A DNA stretch of 64,000 bases from Actinomycetota bacterium (GTDB taxonomy: Bacteria > Actinomycetota > CADDZG01 > JAHWKV01). Shown here in pieces: positions 17,268 to 26,392 of the stretch (position 1 is its first letter; each line of letters opens with the position of its first letter). The position numbers were made by a program, and so were the translations under genes. The notes under the pieces are model-generated. The model made no database searches. It was not told the DNA's origin and worked only from the letters and a program-made list of their open reading frames with translations. The stretch spans positions 1 through 64,000 of the forward strand of contig JAUJPC010000002.1 of assembly GCA_030447305.1 (NCBI GenBank). Direction: 5' to 3'.

Positions 17268-17433
17268 GCAAGACGAAGAGCCCGCCGGGGGGCTCCGTTA
17301 TCTGAGCCATGCGCCTGTCCGCCATCTACATCCAAACGGCGGTATGCCTTCCGGTTGACGCCTGTTGGGCCGGAATTAGGACCGCCAGAGCCTTAGACTG
17401 ACTCTTACTCTCCAACTCTGAGGAACTCGTTCA

Positions 17434-19230
17434 ATGAGCAGTCCGACCGGGACCACCGGCGCGGAAGAAGTCTTCTGGAACCTCGACGACATCTACAAAG
17501 GTGCCGAGGACCCGAAGTTCTCCGCCGACATCGATGCGGCCAAGTTGGCCGCCCGTAGCTTCCGGGGAAAGTACTACGGCAAGGTCGCCGACCTAGACGC
17601 CGCGGGATTGCGCAACGCCGTCGCCGAACTGGAGAAGCTGACCGCCGACCTGATGAGGCCCTCCATTTACGCGATGCTCCAGTACGCCACCGATACCGCG
17701 GATCCGGCCCGGGGAGCCCTGCGCCAGCGGATGCTGGAGATGTCGACCGTGCTTTCCTCGGAGACCCTCTTTTTCGTGCTGGAGTGGGTGGCCGTGGACG
17801 ACGAGCGGGCGGAGCGGCTGTTAAACGACCCCGAGCTAGGCCAGTACCGCCACCACCTCAAGGCCGAACGGCGCTACAAGCCGTACGTGCTGTCCGAGCC
17901 GGAGGAGCGGATTCTTGCCGAGAAGGCGGCCACCAGTGAGAGCGCCTGGGCACGACTTTTCGAGGAGTTGACTGCAGAGATCCGTCCGGTCGTGGATGGT
18001 GAGGAGCTGATCTGGGAGCAGGCCATGTCGCTGCTCCAACAGCCCGACCGTGAGCTCCGCCGTAAGGGCTCCGAGGCCATCACCGCGGCTCTTCAACCGG
18101 GTCTTCGCATCCGTAACTTCATCCTCAACACCGTTCTTTTGGATCGCGCCACCAACGACCGCCTGCACGGCTACCCGACCTGGCTGTCATCCATGAACCT
18201 GTACAACGAGGCCTCGGACGAGGCGGTCGACGCCCTGGTCGACGCGGTGACCAAACGTTACGACATCCCCCGCCGCTATTACGCCCTCAAGGCGAAGCTG
18301 CTAGGCCTGGACAGGCTTGCGGACTATGACCGCATGGCTCCCATCGGCGACGACCCAACTTCTGTCTCATGGGACGAGGCCAGAGGCCTGGTGGTGGACG
18401 CCTACAGCTCTTTCTCCCTGGAGGCCGGCAAGATAATCAACGACTTCTTCGACCGCAAGTGGATCGATGCCGCGCAGGGGCCCACGAAGATGACTGGTGC
18501 ATTCTGCATGACGACAATTCCCGACACCCACCCCTATGTTTTGATGAGCTACACCGGTGAGCGTCGGTCGGTGCTGACCCTGGCCCATGAGCTCGGGCAT
18601 GGGCTGCACGGGTATCTGGCGGGGGAGCAGTCGCTGTTCAACGCCGAAACTCCGCTGACTCTGGCGGAGACCGCTTCTGTCTTCGGCGAGGCCCTCACTT
18701 TCGGAAAGCTGCTGGCTGCCGAGGGGGACCCGAAGCGGCGGCTGGGCCTGCTGGTCGGCCGGCTCGACGACTCCATTGCCACAGTCTTTCGCCAGATCGC
18801 CTTCAACCGTTTCGAGGACGCCATCCACAATGCCCGGCGCGAGCAGGGTGAGCTGGCGCCGCAGCAGATCTCCCAGTTCTGGTTGAAGACTCAGCGGGAC
18901 GTTCTGGGCGATTCGGTGGAGATTACCGACGGCTACCAGATCTGGTGGAGCTACATCCCCCACTTCGTCCGCACGCCGGGGTACGTCTACGCCTATGCGT
19001 TCGGGTTCTTGTTCTCCCTGGCGATCTACCAGCGCTACCTTAAGGAGGGCGAGGCGTTGATCGACCCTTATCTGAACCTACTGCGGGCGGGTGGCTCGGA
19101 CTCTCCCGAGGCGCTGGCCAAGCAGGTCGGGCTGGATGTCTCCGACCCCCACTTCTGGGCCGAAGGGTTGGAGTCGCTGGACGCCCTCCTGACCGAGGCG
19201 GAGGAGCTGGCCAAGTCAGTTCAGGCCTGA
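17434..19230 (+). CDS. M3-family oligoendopeptidase F
   Basis: 598 aa cytoplasmic zinc peptidase of the PepF type, cleaving short peptides. The active site HELGHGLHG (HExxH) lies near residue 386, with the downstream Glu in LAETASVFGEAL. No signal peptide is present. The ATG at 17434 is preceded by GAGGAACTCG. A TTGACG at 17355-17360 is a possible -35 element. A short hairpin (GAGCCC/GGGCTC, 17278-17295) after the preceding gene may end that transcript. Confidence 0.95.
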   Translation: MSSPTGTTGAEEVFWNLDDIYKGAEDPKFSADIDAAKLAARSFRGKYYGKVADLDAAGLRNAVAELEKLTADLMRPSIYAMLQYATDTADPARGALRQRMLEMSTVLSSETLFFVLEWVAVDDERAERLLNDPELGQYRHHLKAERRYKPYVLSEPEERILAEKAATSESAWARLFEELTAEIRPVVDGEELIWEQAMSLLQQPDRELRRKGSEAITAALQPGLRIRNFILNTVLLDRATNDRLHGYPTWLSSMNLYNEASDEAVDALVDAVTKRYDIPRRYYALKAKLLGLDRLADYDRMAPIGDDPTSVSWDEARGLVVDAYSSFSLEAGKIINDFFDRKWIDAAQGPTKMTGAFCMTTIPDTHPYVLMSYTGERRSVLTLAHELGHGLHGYLAGEQSLFNAETPLTLAETASVFGEALTFGKLLAAEGDPKRRLGLLVGRLDDSIATVFRQIAFNRFEDAIHNARREQGELAPQQISQFWLKTQRDVLGDSVEITDGYQIWWSYIPHFVRTPGYVYAYAFGFLFSLAIYQRYLKEGEALIDPYLNLLRAGGSDSPEALAKQVGLDVSDPHFWAEGLESLDALLTEAEELAKSVQA

Positions 19231-19252
19231 GCAACGCGCTAGGCAAACGGGA

Positions 19253-19284
19253 GTAGGTCATTGTGGGGGCTCCGGGGACCTACC
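19253..19284. repeat. shortened copy of the palindromic intergenic repeat
   Basis: GTAGGTCA (19253-19260) through GGGGGCTCCG to GGACCTAC (19277-19284). It keeps both arm ends and one half of the loop of the family at 7169 and 19312, with about 18 bp missing from the middle. Confidence 0.6.
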
Positions 19285-19311
19285 GCCTTGTCGGTCGAAA
19301 ACCAAAGATCC

Positions 19312-19375
19312 GAAGCGAGTAGGTCCTCGGCGGGCGACTCCAGCCTTCGGAGCCCCCCGGGGACCTACTCGCTTC
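19312..19375. repeat. palindromic intergenic repeat, copy 2
   Basis: Perfect 15-nt arms GAAGCGAGTAGGTCC (19312-19326) and GGACCTACTCGCTTC (19361-19375) surround a 34-nt loop GGCGGGCGACTCCAGC...CGGAGCCCCCC. It is the inverted counterpart of copy 1 at 7169-7230. It lies after the PepF gene and before the DUF2330 gene, where it could also work as a terminator. Confidence 0.85.
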
Positions 19376-19464
19376 CTTAGTGGAAAACTGAACCACTGGG
19401 AACCGCCAGGTCGGTCGCGGCCGTCTAAGGCTCATCTCAATACCGAGCCGGAAGCGAGGTTCCT

Positions 19465-20493
19465 ATGCGACGCCTTCTTATCGTTCCTCTAGTAGTTGTC
19501 TTCCTGGTTACAGGTGCCGGAGCCGCTCTGGCCTGCGCCGGAGTCTTCTCGCCCAATGGCAATGTCAATCTGCTGCGCACGAGCACGCTGGCCGGTTACG
19601 CCGATGGGATCGAGCACTACGTCACCTCGTTCACGTTCTCCGGCGCGGGCGGCGAGTTCGGTACGGTGGTGCCACTGCCCGGGATTCCCACCACAGTTGA
19701 ACGCGGCGGGGACTGGACCTTGCAGCGGCTGAACCGTGAAGTCACTCCGGCCAGGGACGTCTTTGCCGCAGGCAATGCCGTCTCGCTGGCCAGGGCCGAG
19801 TCGGCCGAGGTGCTGCTGGAGACGACCATCGATGCCTTGGACATAACCATTCTCAGGGGCGGTGGAGATGAGGTCGGCATCTGGGCCAAGGAGAACGGCT
19901 TCCTTCTGTCGCCCGACGCCCCGGAGGTCCTGGACTTCTACGCCAAGCGAAGCCCGATCTTCATGGCGGCCAAGTTCGACGCCGCAGCAGCTCAGGGGCG
20001 CGGCCAGGCGGTAGGCGAGGGGACTCCGATTCACCTCAGCATCCCTACCGACAATCCGTGGGTCCCTCTTCGGATTCTCGGTCTCGGGAAGCAGGCGGTG
20101 GAGCGAGTCGAAGCCGATGTCTTCCTGCTGACTGAGAGGGTGCCTGCGCTTCTCCTTCCCGATGACGGATTGATCCTGGAGCGCAGTGAAAAGGCGTCGG
20201 GCAGCCTGATCACCGACCTGCGGGTGGACAGAGGAATGGAGTGGATCCCTGAGGGGGGAATGTGGCTGAGCCATCTTCGGGTGGACTCCTCGGCCGAAGA
20301 TCTAACTTATGACCTGGCGGTTGACGTGAAAGGAAACGCTCCCGCCGCAGTGGATGCGGGGCTGGCCGGCTTGGGTTCCCTGCCGGAACCTCCCTCCGAC
20401 GGTCTGCCGGCGTGGCTACTGGCCGGGGTGGCGGCGTTGGTGGCCGGCGCCGGCATCACGGCGGGGCGCTGGACCTTGCGGCATGCGGCATAG
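19465..20493 (+). CDS. DUF2330-type exported membrane-anchored protein
   Basis: 342 aa with a signal peptide (about 1-23), a Cys at the mature start (ALACAGVFSPNG), an extracytoplasmic domain with TVVPLPGIPTTVERGGDWTL, and one C-terminal membrane helix (LPAWLLAGVAALVAGAGITA). The N-terminal part resembles DUF2330, whose function is unknown. It overlaps the next gene, a cupredoxin, by 11 nt, so a joint role at the outer face of the membrane is likely. Confidence 0.72.
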   Translation: MRRLLIVPLVVVFLVTGAGAALACAGVFSPNGNVNLLRTSTLAGYADGIEHYVTSFTFSGAGGEFGTVVPLPGIPTTVERGGDWTLQRLNREVTPARDVFAAGNAVSLARAESAEVLLETTIDALDITILRGGGDEVGIWAKENGFLLSPDAPEVLDFYAKRSPIFMAAKFDAAAAQGRGQAVGEGTPIHLSIPTDNPWVPLRILGLGKQAVERVEADVFLLTERVPALLLPDDGLILERSEKASGSLITDLRVDRGMEWIPEGGMWLSHLRVDSSAEDLTYDLAVDVKGNAPAAVDAGLAGLGSLPEPPSDGLPAWLLAGVAALVAGAGITAGRWTLRHAA

Positions 20494-20899
20494 CCGGCAC
20501 CTTCGCCTGCCGCTTGCCCTTGCTCTGGCCGGTCTGACGGTGCTGGCGGGGGCTGTGATCGCCCGGGCAGGCGACCACCGCGCCGTCGTCCTGGACATCA
20601 AGTACTCCCGCTTTGAACCCGATGAGCTCCGGTTCGAAGCAGGGCAGGTCGTGACGTTTGTCCTATCCAACGACGACCCGATCGACCATGAGTTCATCTT
20701 GGGCGATCAGGCGGTTCAGGACCGTCACGAGATGGGGACAGAGCCGCACCACGGCTCAATTCCGACAGAGGTCACGGTACCCGCCGGGCAGACGGTGAGA
20801 ACCACGATCACCCTTCCAGAGCGCGGCGATCTGATCATCGGCTGCCATATGCCCGGTCACTATGGGTATGGGATGAAGGCTTCGGTTTCCGTAGGCTGA
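20483..20899 (+). CDS. secreted cupredoxin-domain protein
   Basis: 138 aa from the ATG at 20483. A frame open further upstream only shadows the DUF2330 gene. A signal peptide or anchor (about 9-29) is followed by one plastocyanin-like domain. Likely copper ligands are His in DPIDHEF, then Cys, His and Met in IGCHMPGHYGYGM. It probably carries electrons or copper outside the membrane with its overlapping DUF2330 partner. Confidence 0.83.
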   Translation: MRHSRHLRLPLALALAGLTVLAGAVIARAGDHRAVVLDIKYSRFEPDELRFEAGQVVTFVLSNDDPIDHEFILGDQAVQDRHEMGTEPHHGSIPTEVTVPAGQTVRTTITLPERGDLIIGCHMPGHYGYGMKASVSVG

Positions 20900-20984
20900 G
20901 CAGCCATCGCCCTTCGACCGCGGTTTTGACGACGTCGAACTTGGAGGGAGATGAAAATTGCCGACGAGCGGGATGCAACCGCAA

Positions 20985-20990
20985 TAGGCT
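20985..20990 (+). promoter_or_regulatory. -10 box of a probable leaderless transcript
   Basis: TAGGCT ends 7 nt before the ATG at 20998, and no convincing Shine-Dalgarno sequence intervenes. Confidence 0.4.
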
Positions 20991-20997
20991 GGTGGCG

Positions 20998-21570
20998 ATG
21001 AACCCGCCCAACCTGACCTATGACGAGCTTCATAGAACCGGCGAATGGGCCTATGGTCAGCGGCCCGATCAGGAGCTGGCCGATGCCCTGTCCGGGATCA
21101 GGCCAGGACCAGCGGTGGACCTGGGAGGGGGACAGGGCCGGCATGCTCTCTCCCTGGCGTCCCTCGGTTTCGACGTCGAGCTGGTTGACCTTTCGGAGGA
21201 GGCGCTGGCCCAGGCGGCCCGGTCGGCAGCCGAGATGCGCGTTGCTTTGCGGACCGTAAGGTCGAACATAGCCTTCTACGCACCTCCCTCTGGGCTGCAG
21301 GTGGTGGTAGCTGCCCTGATGTTCCATGTGCCTGCCCGGCACGCCAGCCTTAAAGCCGCCCGCCTTCTGGGCGCCGCCGTGAACCACGGGGGACTTTTTT
21401 ACCTGTCGCTGCCGGGCTTCGACGAGACCACGAGGCGGCTGGCCCTGGAGATCCTTACGGCCGCCGGTTGTGAGGGATCGGCTGAAAAGCACGTGGTAAC
21501 CCGCCAGGAGCGCCCGCGGCTGCCGGTTCCCCGGCGTAACGAGACCAGAGCCGTTGGGTTCCGTCGCTGA
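20998..21570 (+). CDS. class I SAM-dependent methyltransferase
   Basis: 190 aa. Motif I is VDLGGGQGRHALSLA and the acidic end of beta-2 is VELVDLS. The arrangement resembles TehB-like small-molecule methyltransferases. The substrate is unknown. The ATG at 20998 was preferred over an upstream in-frame start because TAGGCT lies 7 nt before it. The 3' end overlaps the uracil glycosylase gene by 17 nt. Confidence 0.8.
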   Translation: MNPPNLTYDELHRTGEWAYGQRPDQELADALSGIRPGPAVDLGGGQGRHALSLASLGFDVELVDLSEEALAQAARSAAEMRVALRTVRSNIAFYAPPSGLQVVVAALMFHVPARHASLKAARLLGAAVNHGGLFYLSLPGFDETTRRLALEILTAAGCEGSAEKHVVTRQERPRLPVPRRNETRAVGFRR

Positions 21571-22264
21571 GGAGTCGGTAGAAGGAATCCAGGCGGAGGT
21601 GGCCGGCTGTTTTAAGTGCCCCCGCCTGGTGGCCTGGCGAGAAGCCAGTGCAGCAAACCCACCCGCACGATTCCGTGGAGAGCAGTACTGGGCGCGACCG
21701 GTCCCCGGGTTCGGCGACCCACAGGCCCGGCTCCTGATCATCGGGTTGGCGCCCGCGGCTCACGGGGGCAACCGGACCGGGCGAGTTTTCACCGGGGACC
21801 GGTCGGGGGACTGGCTCTACCGGGCCCTGCACCGTGCGGGTTTCGCCAACCAGGGTCTGTCCCGGGACCGGTCCGACGGCCTGAGGCTGACCGACTGCTA
21901 CGTCGCGGCCGCCGTTCGGTGCGCTCCTCCCGACAACAAACCCCTCCCCGAGGAGAAGCGCACCTGCTTGCCCTACCTGGTCCGGGAGATGCGGGCGCTC
22001 ACCAGTCTGAAGGTCCTGGTTGCCCTCGGGTCCATCGCCTGGGAAGCGGCACTTTCTGCATTGGGTGACAATGGAACAAGTGTCCCCTCACCCAGGCCGC
22101 GATTCGGGCATGGGGTTGAGGTTGCTGTTGGGGGGTTCCATCTGATCGGTTCGTACCATCCAAGCCCTCAGAACACCAACACCGGGCGCCTGAGCGAGCA
22201 GGCTCTGGACCGGATCTTCATTGACGCTGCAGACTTGATCGCGGGGTTGAAGCCGAATGAATAG
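21554..22264 (+). CDS. family 5 (UDGb-type) uracil-DNA glycosylase
   Basis: 236 aa base-excision repair enzyme. Motif A is GLAPAAHGGNRTGRVFTGD, which lacks the catalytic Asp/Asn of other families, as is typical of UDGb. Motif B is GSYHPSPQNTNTGRL. Four cysteines for a 4Fe-4S cluster are visible: CFKC, VRC and RTC. The TTG start at 21554 lies inside the end of the methyltransferase gene. The second glycosylase of the window, UdgX, is at 57771-58391. Confidence 0.9.
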   Translation: MGSVAEESVEGIQAEVAGCFKCPRLVAWREASAANPPARFRGEQYWARPVPGFGDPQARLLIIGLAPAAHGGNRTGRVFTGDRSGDWLYRALHRAGFANQGLSRDRSDGLRLTDCYVAAAVRCAPPDNKPLPEEKRTCLPYLVREMRALTSLKVLVALGSIAWEAALSALGDNGTSVPSPRPRFGHGVEVAVGGFHLIGSYHPSPQNTNTGRLSEQALDRIFIDAADLIAGLKPNE

Positions 22265-22280
22265 AGGTTAGGAGGCCAAC

Positions 22281-23063
22281 TTGAGCGAGCCGGTAGAGGA
22301 GTTCGCCAGCATCGTCGCCCGCCCCGAGGACCAGATCGATCTGGCGCGCGCGGCCCTGACGATAGCAGCCGCCGATCATCCGGACCTGCAGCCCGAGATC
22401 TGGTTGAGCAGGCTCGATGAGCTTGCCTACGGAGTTGACGACCTTGAGTCCCTGCGCCGGCGACTCTTTACCGAGCTGGGGTTCGATGGAGAGCGTGACG
22501 GCTACTACGAGCCTGAAAGCTCATTTCTGGACGTCGCCATCGACCGGCGACGCAGCATTCCCATCACGCTGTCGGTGCTGACCATCGAGGTTGGCCGCAG
22601 GGCCGGCATCAAGCTGGAAGGCATCGGCATGCCCGGCCATTTCCTCGTGCGTTCTCCGATGACCGGCGACTATATCGATCCGTTCTTCAACGGTGAGGTG
22701 ATGGACGAGCAAGCGGTGGAAGCCCGCTTCCGCCAGGTCACCGGAGTCCCGGCCGCGGTCAAGTTCGGTCCGGGCATGCGTCCGGTTTCGAGCAAGCAGG
22801 AGATTCTCGCCCGGATGCTCAACAACCTGAAGGCCATCTACCGGGCCCGTCGAAACGGTCGGTCGCTGGAGTGGGTGCAGCGCATGCGCCTTTCCATTCC
22901 GATCGTCACCCCGGAGGAGGTTACCGACCTCGGGGAAGCCCTTGCTCTGCAGGGGCGGGTACAGGAGGGGGTCGAGGAAGTCCTTGCGGTCGCTGCAACT
23001 AACCCCGAGCTGGCCAATCAACTGAGGGCGGCCGCCAGGTCCCTGCGAGCGTCTTTAAACTAG
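22281..23063 (+). CDS. SirB1-family transglutaminase-like/TPR protein
   Basis: 260 aa. It has the SirB1 N-terminal transglutaminase-like region (FLDVAIDRRRSIPITLSVL, GIGMPGHFLVR, YIDPFFNGE) followed by TPR-like helices at the C-terminus. The usual catalytic Cys is not evident, so a scaffold or non-catalytic role is possible. TTG at 22281 follows TTAGGAGG. It lies 16 nt after the glycosylase gene. Confidence 0.82.
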   Translation: MSEPVEEFASIVARPEDQIDLARAALTIAAADHPDLQPEIWLSRLDELAYGVDDLESLRRRLFTELGFDGERDGYYEPESSFLDVAIDRRRSIPITLSVLTIEVGRRAGIKLEGIGMPGHFLVRSPMTGDYIDPFFNGEVMDEQAVEARFRQVTGVPAAVKFGPGMRPVSSKQEILARMLNNLKAIYRARRNGRSLEWVQRMRLSIPIVTPEEVTDLGEALALQGRVQEGVEEVLAVAATNPELANQLRAAARSLRASLN

Positions 23064-23108
23064 CAGCGCAGCAGGAAAGGGCCTCTCGAACGGTCCCGAC
23101 TGTTGGTG

Positions 23109-23145
23109 CCGCACGCCGTAAGCCGCTTCCTATTGCGGTGCGCGG
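23109..23145. terminator. possible bidirectional terminator hairpin
   Basis: CCGCAC...GTGCGCGG with an inner CCGC/GCGG pair forms an imperfect stem between the convergent genes ending at 23063 and 23149. There is no T-tract. Confidence 0.35.
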
Positions 23146-23148
23146 GCC

Positions 23149-23355
23149 TTAAAGCTCGGGCTTGGTGACCAATGCGGTGCGTGCTGCCCGTACTGCCATT
23201 CCGGCCTGCGGAGGAAGGGTGTCAAATTGGGGGTCGAGGTTATCTTCGATTGGTACCGGTTTGTCGGACCTGTCCAGGAGGCGTTCAGCCCACGCTGCCA
23301 GCATCAGCACCAGAGTCATCAGTAAAGGGAACGATCCAGCCATTAGTAAACTCAT
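23149..23355 (-). CDS. small membrane protein
   Basis: 68 aa with one hydrophobic helix at the N-terminus (about residues 2-21), then a charged cytoplasmic or outer tail. No family is recognised and the ribosome site is weak (GGGCAC). It stands alone between convergent and divergent neighbours. It is retained because of its clean signal-anchor pattern and because no other frame explains the region. Confidence 0.4.
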   Translation of the reverse strand: MSLLMAGSFPLLMTLVLMLAAWAERLLDRSDKPVPIEDNLDPQFDTLPPQAGMAVRAARTALVTKPEL

Positions 23356-23553
23356 GTGCCCAATGATTCCCTATGGAGGGCGCTTCTAACCGGCATTACG
23401 CAATAAAACTCGCTTTTAGTGGTCAGTCTGACACTTAGTGCTCATACGTTGCTTAGGCAATCGCCTAAACCGACGACTGAACTCTTAAAAAACCGCGTTT
23501 CGCCGGTCGTATCCGCGGAAATACACCCGAGACGACACCAGAACGGAGAACGG

Positions 23554-24702
23554 ATGGCCGACCGTGTGGAGTTGATCGAGTACGGGGACGCTCCGTGGTA
23601 CGACCTCGGCCCCATCCACCCGCTTCGGCCCAGCCGGGTCCTTCTCACTTACCGGCTCATCGAGGAGTACGGAATTCTCGAGGCCGACCACGTCACTCGG
23701 ACCCCCGCCCAAGACGCCACCGACGAGGACATTCTGCGAGTGCATGACGAGCCCTACATCGAGGCGGTCAAGCTCGCCGGCCGGGGCAAGCGAGGGCCGT
23801 GGTGGCAGTTCGGCTTCGGTCCCGGAGACAACCCTATCTTTCCAAATATGCACGAGGCGTCGGCCCATGTGGCAGGGGCGTCGATCACGGCAGCCGAGGG
23901 GCTGCTCTCCGGCCGGGCCGATCACGTCTTCAACCCGTCCGGGGGTCTCCACCACGCGATGCCGGACCGAGCCAGCGGATTTTGTGTCTACGACGATCCG
24001 GCCATCGCCATCGCGTGGTTGCAGTCGCACGGCGTCGGAAGGGTGGCGTACCTGGACGTCGACGCCCATCACGGCGACGGTCCTCAGGCCATCTTCTACG
24101 ACAACCCAGACGTGCTCACCATCTCTCTGCACCAGTCGGGGGACACCCTTTTCCCCGGGACCGGCTTTGTCGACGAGATAGGAGGTCCGGGGGCTGAGGG
24201 TTCCTCGGTGAACGTGCCCGTTCCGCCCTTCACGCCGGACCGGCTGTGGCTGCAGGCCTTCCGGCAGGTGGTGCCCCCGCTGCTGGAGGCGTGGAAGCCT
24301 GAGGTGCTGGTGACCCAGCTCGGGTGTGACACCCACTACACTGACCCTTTGACCCACCTGATGCTGACCACCGGGGCGTTCTTCGAGACGGCAACCATGA
24401 TCCACGAGCTTGCTCACGCCACTGCAGGGGGCAAGTGGCTGGCCACCGGCGGGGGCGGTTATCAGTGGGCCAGGGTGGTTCCCCGGGCATGGACGATCTA
24501 CTTCGCCGACATGGCCGAGACCACCTTGCCGGATGAGGTTCCACTTACATTTTTGCTTGAGGCGGAGAGCGAGGCCGGCGAACCCGTGCCGGACCGGCTC
24601 TCCGAACCGGAGATTCGTGACTCCCCCGTCTCACCTGCCGACATCGACCGCATTGTCGGCGAGGTCAGGCGGGTGATCTTCCCCTATCACGGCCTGACCT
24701 GA
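23554..24702 (+). CDS. histone-deacetylase-fold protein (AcuC-like)
   Basis: 383 aa from the ATG at 23554, which is preceded by CGGAGAACGG. The frame extends further upstream without coding character. Metal and catalytic motifs of the class I/II deacetylase fold are present: GGLHHAMPDRASGFCVYDD, YLDVDAHHGDG and GGGGYQW. Relatives include AcuC, which deacetylates acetyl-CoA synthetase, and acetylpolyamine amidohydrolases. No acs gene is adjacent, so the target is open. Confidence 0.9.
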   Translation: MADRVELIEYGDAPWYDLGPIHPLRPSRVLLTYRLIEEYGILEADHVTRTPAQDATDEDILRVHDEPYIEAVKLAGRGKRGPWWQFGFGPGDNPIFPNMHEASAHVAGASITAAEGLLSGRADHVFNPSGGLHHAMPDRASGFCVYDDPAIAIAWLQSHGVGRVAYLDVDAHHGDGPQAIFYDNPDVLTISLHQSGDTLFPGTGFVDEIGGPGAEGSSVNVPVPPFTPDRLWLQAFRQVVPPLLEAWKPEVLVTQLGCDTHYTDPLTHLMLTTGAFFETATMIHELAHATAGGKWLATGGGGYQWARVVPRAWTIYFADMAETTLPDEVPLTFLLEAESEAGEPVPDRLSEPEIRDSPVSPADIDRIVGEVRRVIFPYHGLT

Positions 24703-24710
24703 ACCCCGCG

Positions 24711-25022
24711 TCAGCTGATGTTCGAGGCCAGTGCCGTGCCAGTGTCGTCACGCTTTTTGAATACCTCGGCGGATAGCTGCTCCATGTGGTTGAAGGCGCT
24801 CATCAGGCGCTGAATCAGGAAGTTGTCGAGCCTCTCGTGGCCCTCGAGGTCGGCAAGAGTGGCCTCCACGAGGTCGGCGTAGTCCCGCAGCTTGTGCACC
24901 AGCTCCCGGGATTCAGCAAGGTGGCTCCGTAAGGCGTTGTCTACGAAGACGGAGTCATCGGGCTTCAGTAGGGTGGTCATGGAGACGCGGAAGGATGTAT
25001 TCGGGTTCAGCGTGCCGGCCAT
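24711..25022 (-). CDS. hypothetical helical protein
   Basis: 103 aa from the ATG at 25022, which has a strong AAGGAGA ribosome site. The sequence is almost wholly alpha-helical by pattern (HLAESRELVHKLRDYADLVE and FLIQRLMSAFNHMEQLSAEV), with no membrane segment. No family is recognised. It lies 65 nt downstream of the end of no plus-strand gene and is convergent with the deacetylase, 8 nt apart. Confidence 0.6.
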   Translation of the reverse strand: MAGTLNPNTSFRVSMTTLLKPDDSVFVDNALRSHLAESRELVHKLRDYADLVEATLADLEGHERLDNFLIQRLMSAFNHMEQLSAEVFKKRDDTGTALASNIS

Positions 25023-25086
25023 CGTTTCTCCTTTGCTCTGACCCTGAGTAGTCTCACACTCCGGCCCTGCGCGGGCCAATCGGCCG

Positions 25087-26328
25087 CTACGGTTCGCTGA
25101 ATGTTCGAGCGACCAGCATCAGTGTCAGCACAACGAACAGCACGCTGGCGGCGAGGACCCTGAGAGGAGTGATGCGCAACACCTCGGAGACCTGGTCGCC
25201 GGATCCGGCGGCCTCAGCCGCCTTCTCGGAGTCCATGATCACCGGATCGGTTCTTTCACCCTGCAGGATCAGGGCGGACGGGATGGGGGTGCTTGGTTCG
25301 CCGGTGTCGTCAGCGTCGCCGATGTCGTCCCGGGGCACACCGAAGGCGGCGGCCACGTCCAGGATACGGTAGCGGTTGCCCTCTTCCCGGCATGAGAGAC
25401 CGGGTCCCCGGGCGGTGCTTATGAGACGTTCCACTGTCTCCACATTGTTTAGGCCCTCCGCCATCAACAGTGCTGCGGCCCCGGCCACAAAGGGCACCGC
25501 CATCGAGGTTCCGTCGGCGTAGGCGTAACCGGATCGGTTGTCTGGAGCATTCCAGTAGGTCGACAAGATCCCAACACCGGGTGCCAGGATGTCGAGTCCC
25601 TCTCCGTAGTTGGTGAAACTCGTGCACCGATCGTTTTTGTCGCTTGCGCCCACCACGATGATCCCCTGGTGGCTCGACGGGTCAAAAGCGGTGTGAGGCG
25701 TCGAATCGTTGCCGGCCGCGGTCACCACAACGGCGCCGGATGCTGCGGCGTCGGCAATGGCCTTCTTGACTGCCTCATCGCCGAAGATTGCTGTGCCGCT
25801 TTCGCCATCGATTGCACCGTGAGGCTGAGGGGGACCGACGAAGCTGAGGTTCAGGACCAGCTTGGCCCTTCTCCGGTCGGCAACATCGACCGCGAAACGA
25901 ATGGCCCTGGCCACTCGGCTCGAGGTAGCGCTGCCGGCGGAGTCGAATACCCTCACCGGGAGGACCTTGGCGTCGGGTGCCACCCCGGCAATCCCCTCAC
26001 CGTTCCCGGCGGTTGCTGCGGCAATGCCGGCTATCAGGCTCCCATGACCGTGCTTGTCGTCCGGTTGCCCTTCGCCTACGACACTCAAGCCTGGAACCAG
26101 ATTGTCTTTGAGATCTGGATGCTCCAGGTCCACGCCGGTGTCGATGACGGCGATCAGAACGCCCGCTCCCCTCGAGAACTCCCACGCGGATTCGGCCCCG
26201 ATTCGGCGAAGCCCCCAAAGCTGGTCGTAGAGCGTATCGTCGGTCCGGGCGGTTGCCGGGGCTGCGGCTGCCAGCACCCACGCGGCCGCAAGGGCAATGA
26301 GTCTTCTTGCGCGCATATGCTCGACCAT
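25087..26328 (-). CDS. mycosin-like S8 subtilase with C-terminal membrane anchor
   Basis: 413 aa exported serine protease. A signal peptide (about 5-27) is followed by the catalytic triad in VIDTGVDLEHPDL, HGHGSLIAGI and GTSMAVPFVAGAAALL. A single membrane helix (VLAASVLFVVLTLMLVA) ends the protein. This layout matches mycosins (MycP) of type VII secretion, but no ESX genes are in the window, so it may be an orphan. The start is ATG 26328 or ATG 26316, and ribosome sites are weak for both. Confidence 0.88.
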   Translation of the reverse strand: MVEHMRARRLIALAAAWVLAAAAPATARTDDTLYDQLWGLRRIGAESAWEFSRGAGVLIAVIDTGVDLEHPDLKDNLVPGLSVVGEGQPDDKHGHGSLIAGIAAATAGNGEGIAGVAPDAKVLPVRVFDSAGSATSSRVARAIRFAVDVADRRRAKLVLNLSFVGPPQPHGAIDGESGTAIFGDEAVKKAIADAAASGAVVVTAAGNDSTPHTAFDPSSHQGIIVVGASDKNDRCTSFTNYGEGLDILAPGVGILSTYWNAPDNRSGYAYADGTSMAVPFVAGAAALLMAEGLNNVETVERLISTARGPGLSCREEGNRYRILDVAAAFGVPRDDIGDADDTGEPSTPIPSALILQGERTDPVIMDSEKAAEAAGSGDQVSEVLRITPLRVLAASVLFVVLTLMLVARTFSEP

Positions 26329-26392
26329 AAACCACCCGCCCCCCGGGCGCCGGTGCGGAATAAGCTAGGAAGACACAAAACGCGGAGGCTCC

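Noticed and set aside
25087-26328. Type VII secretion locus
   Set aside because: Only a mycosin-like protease is present; no EccB/C/D/E or WXG100 genes occur in the window.
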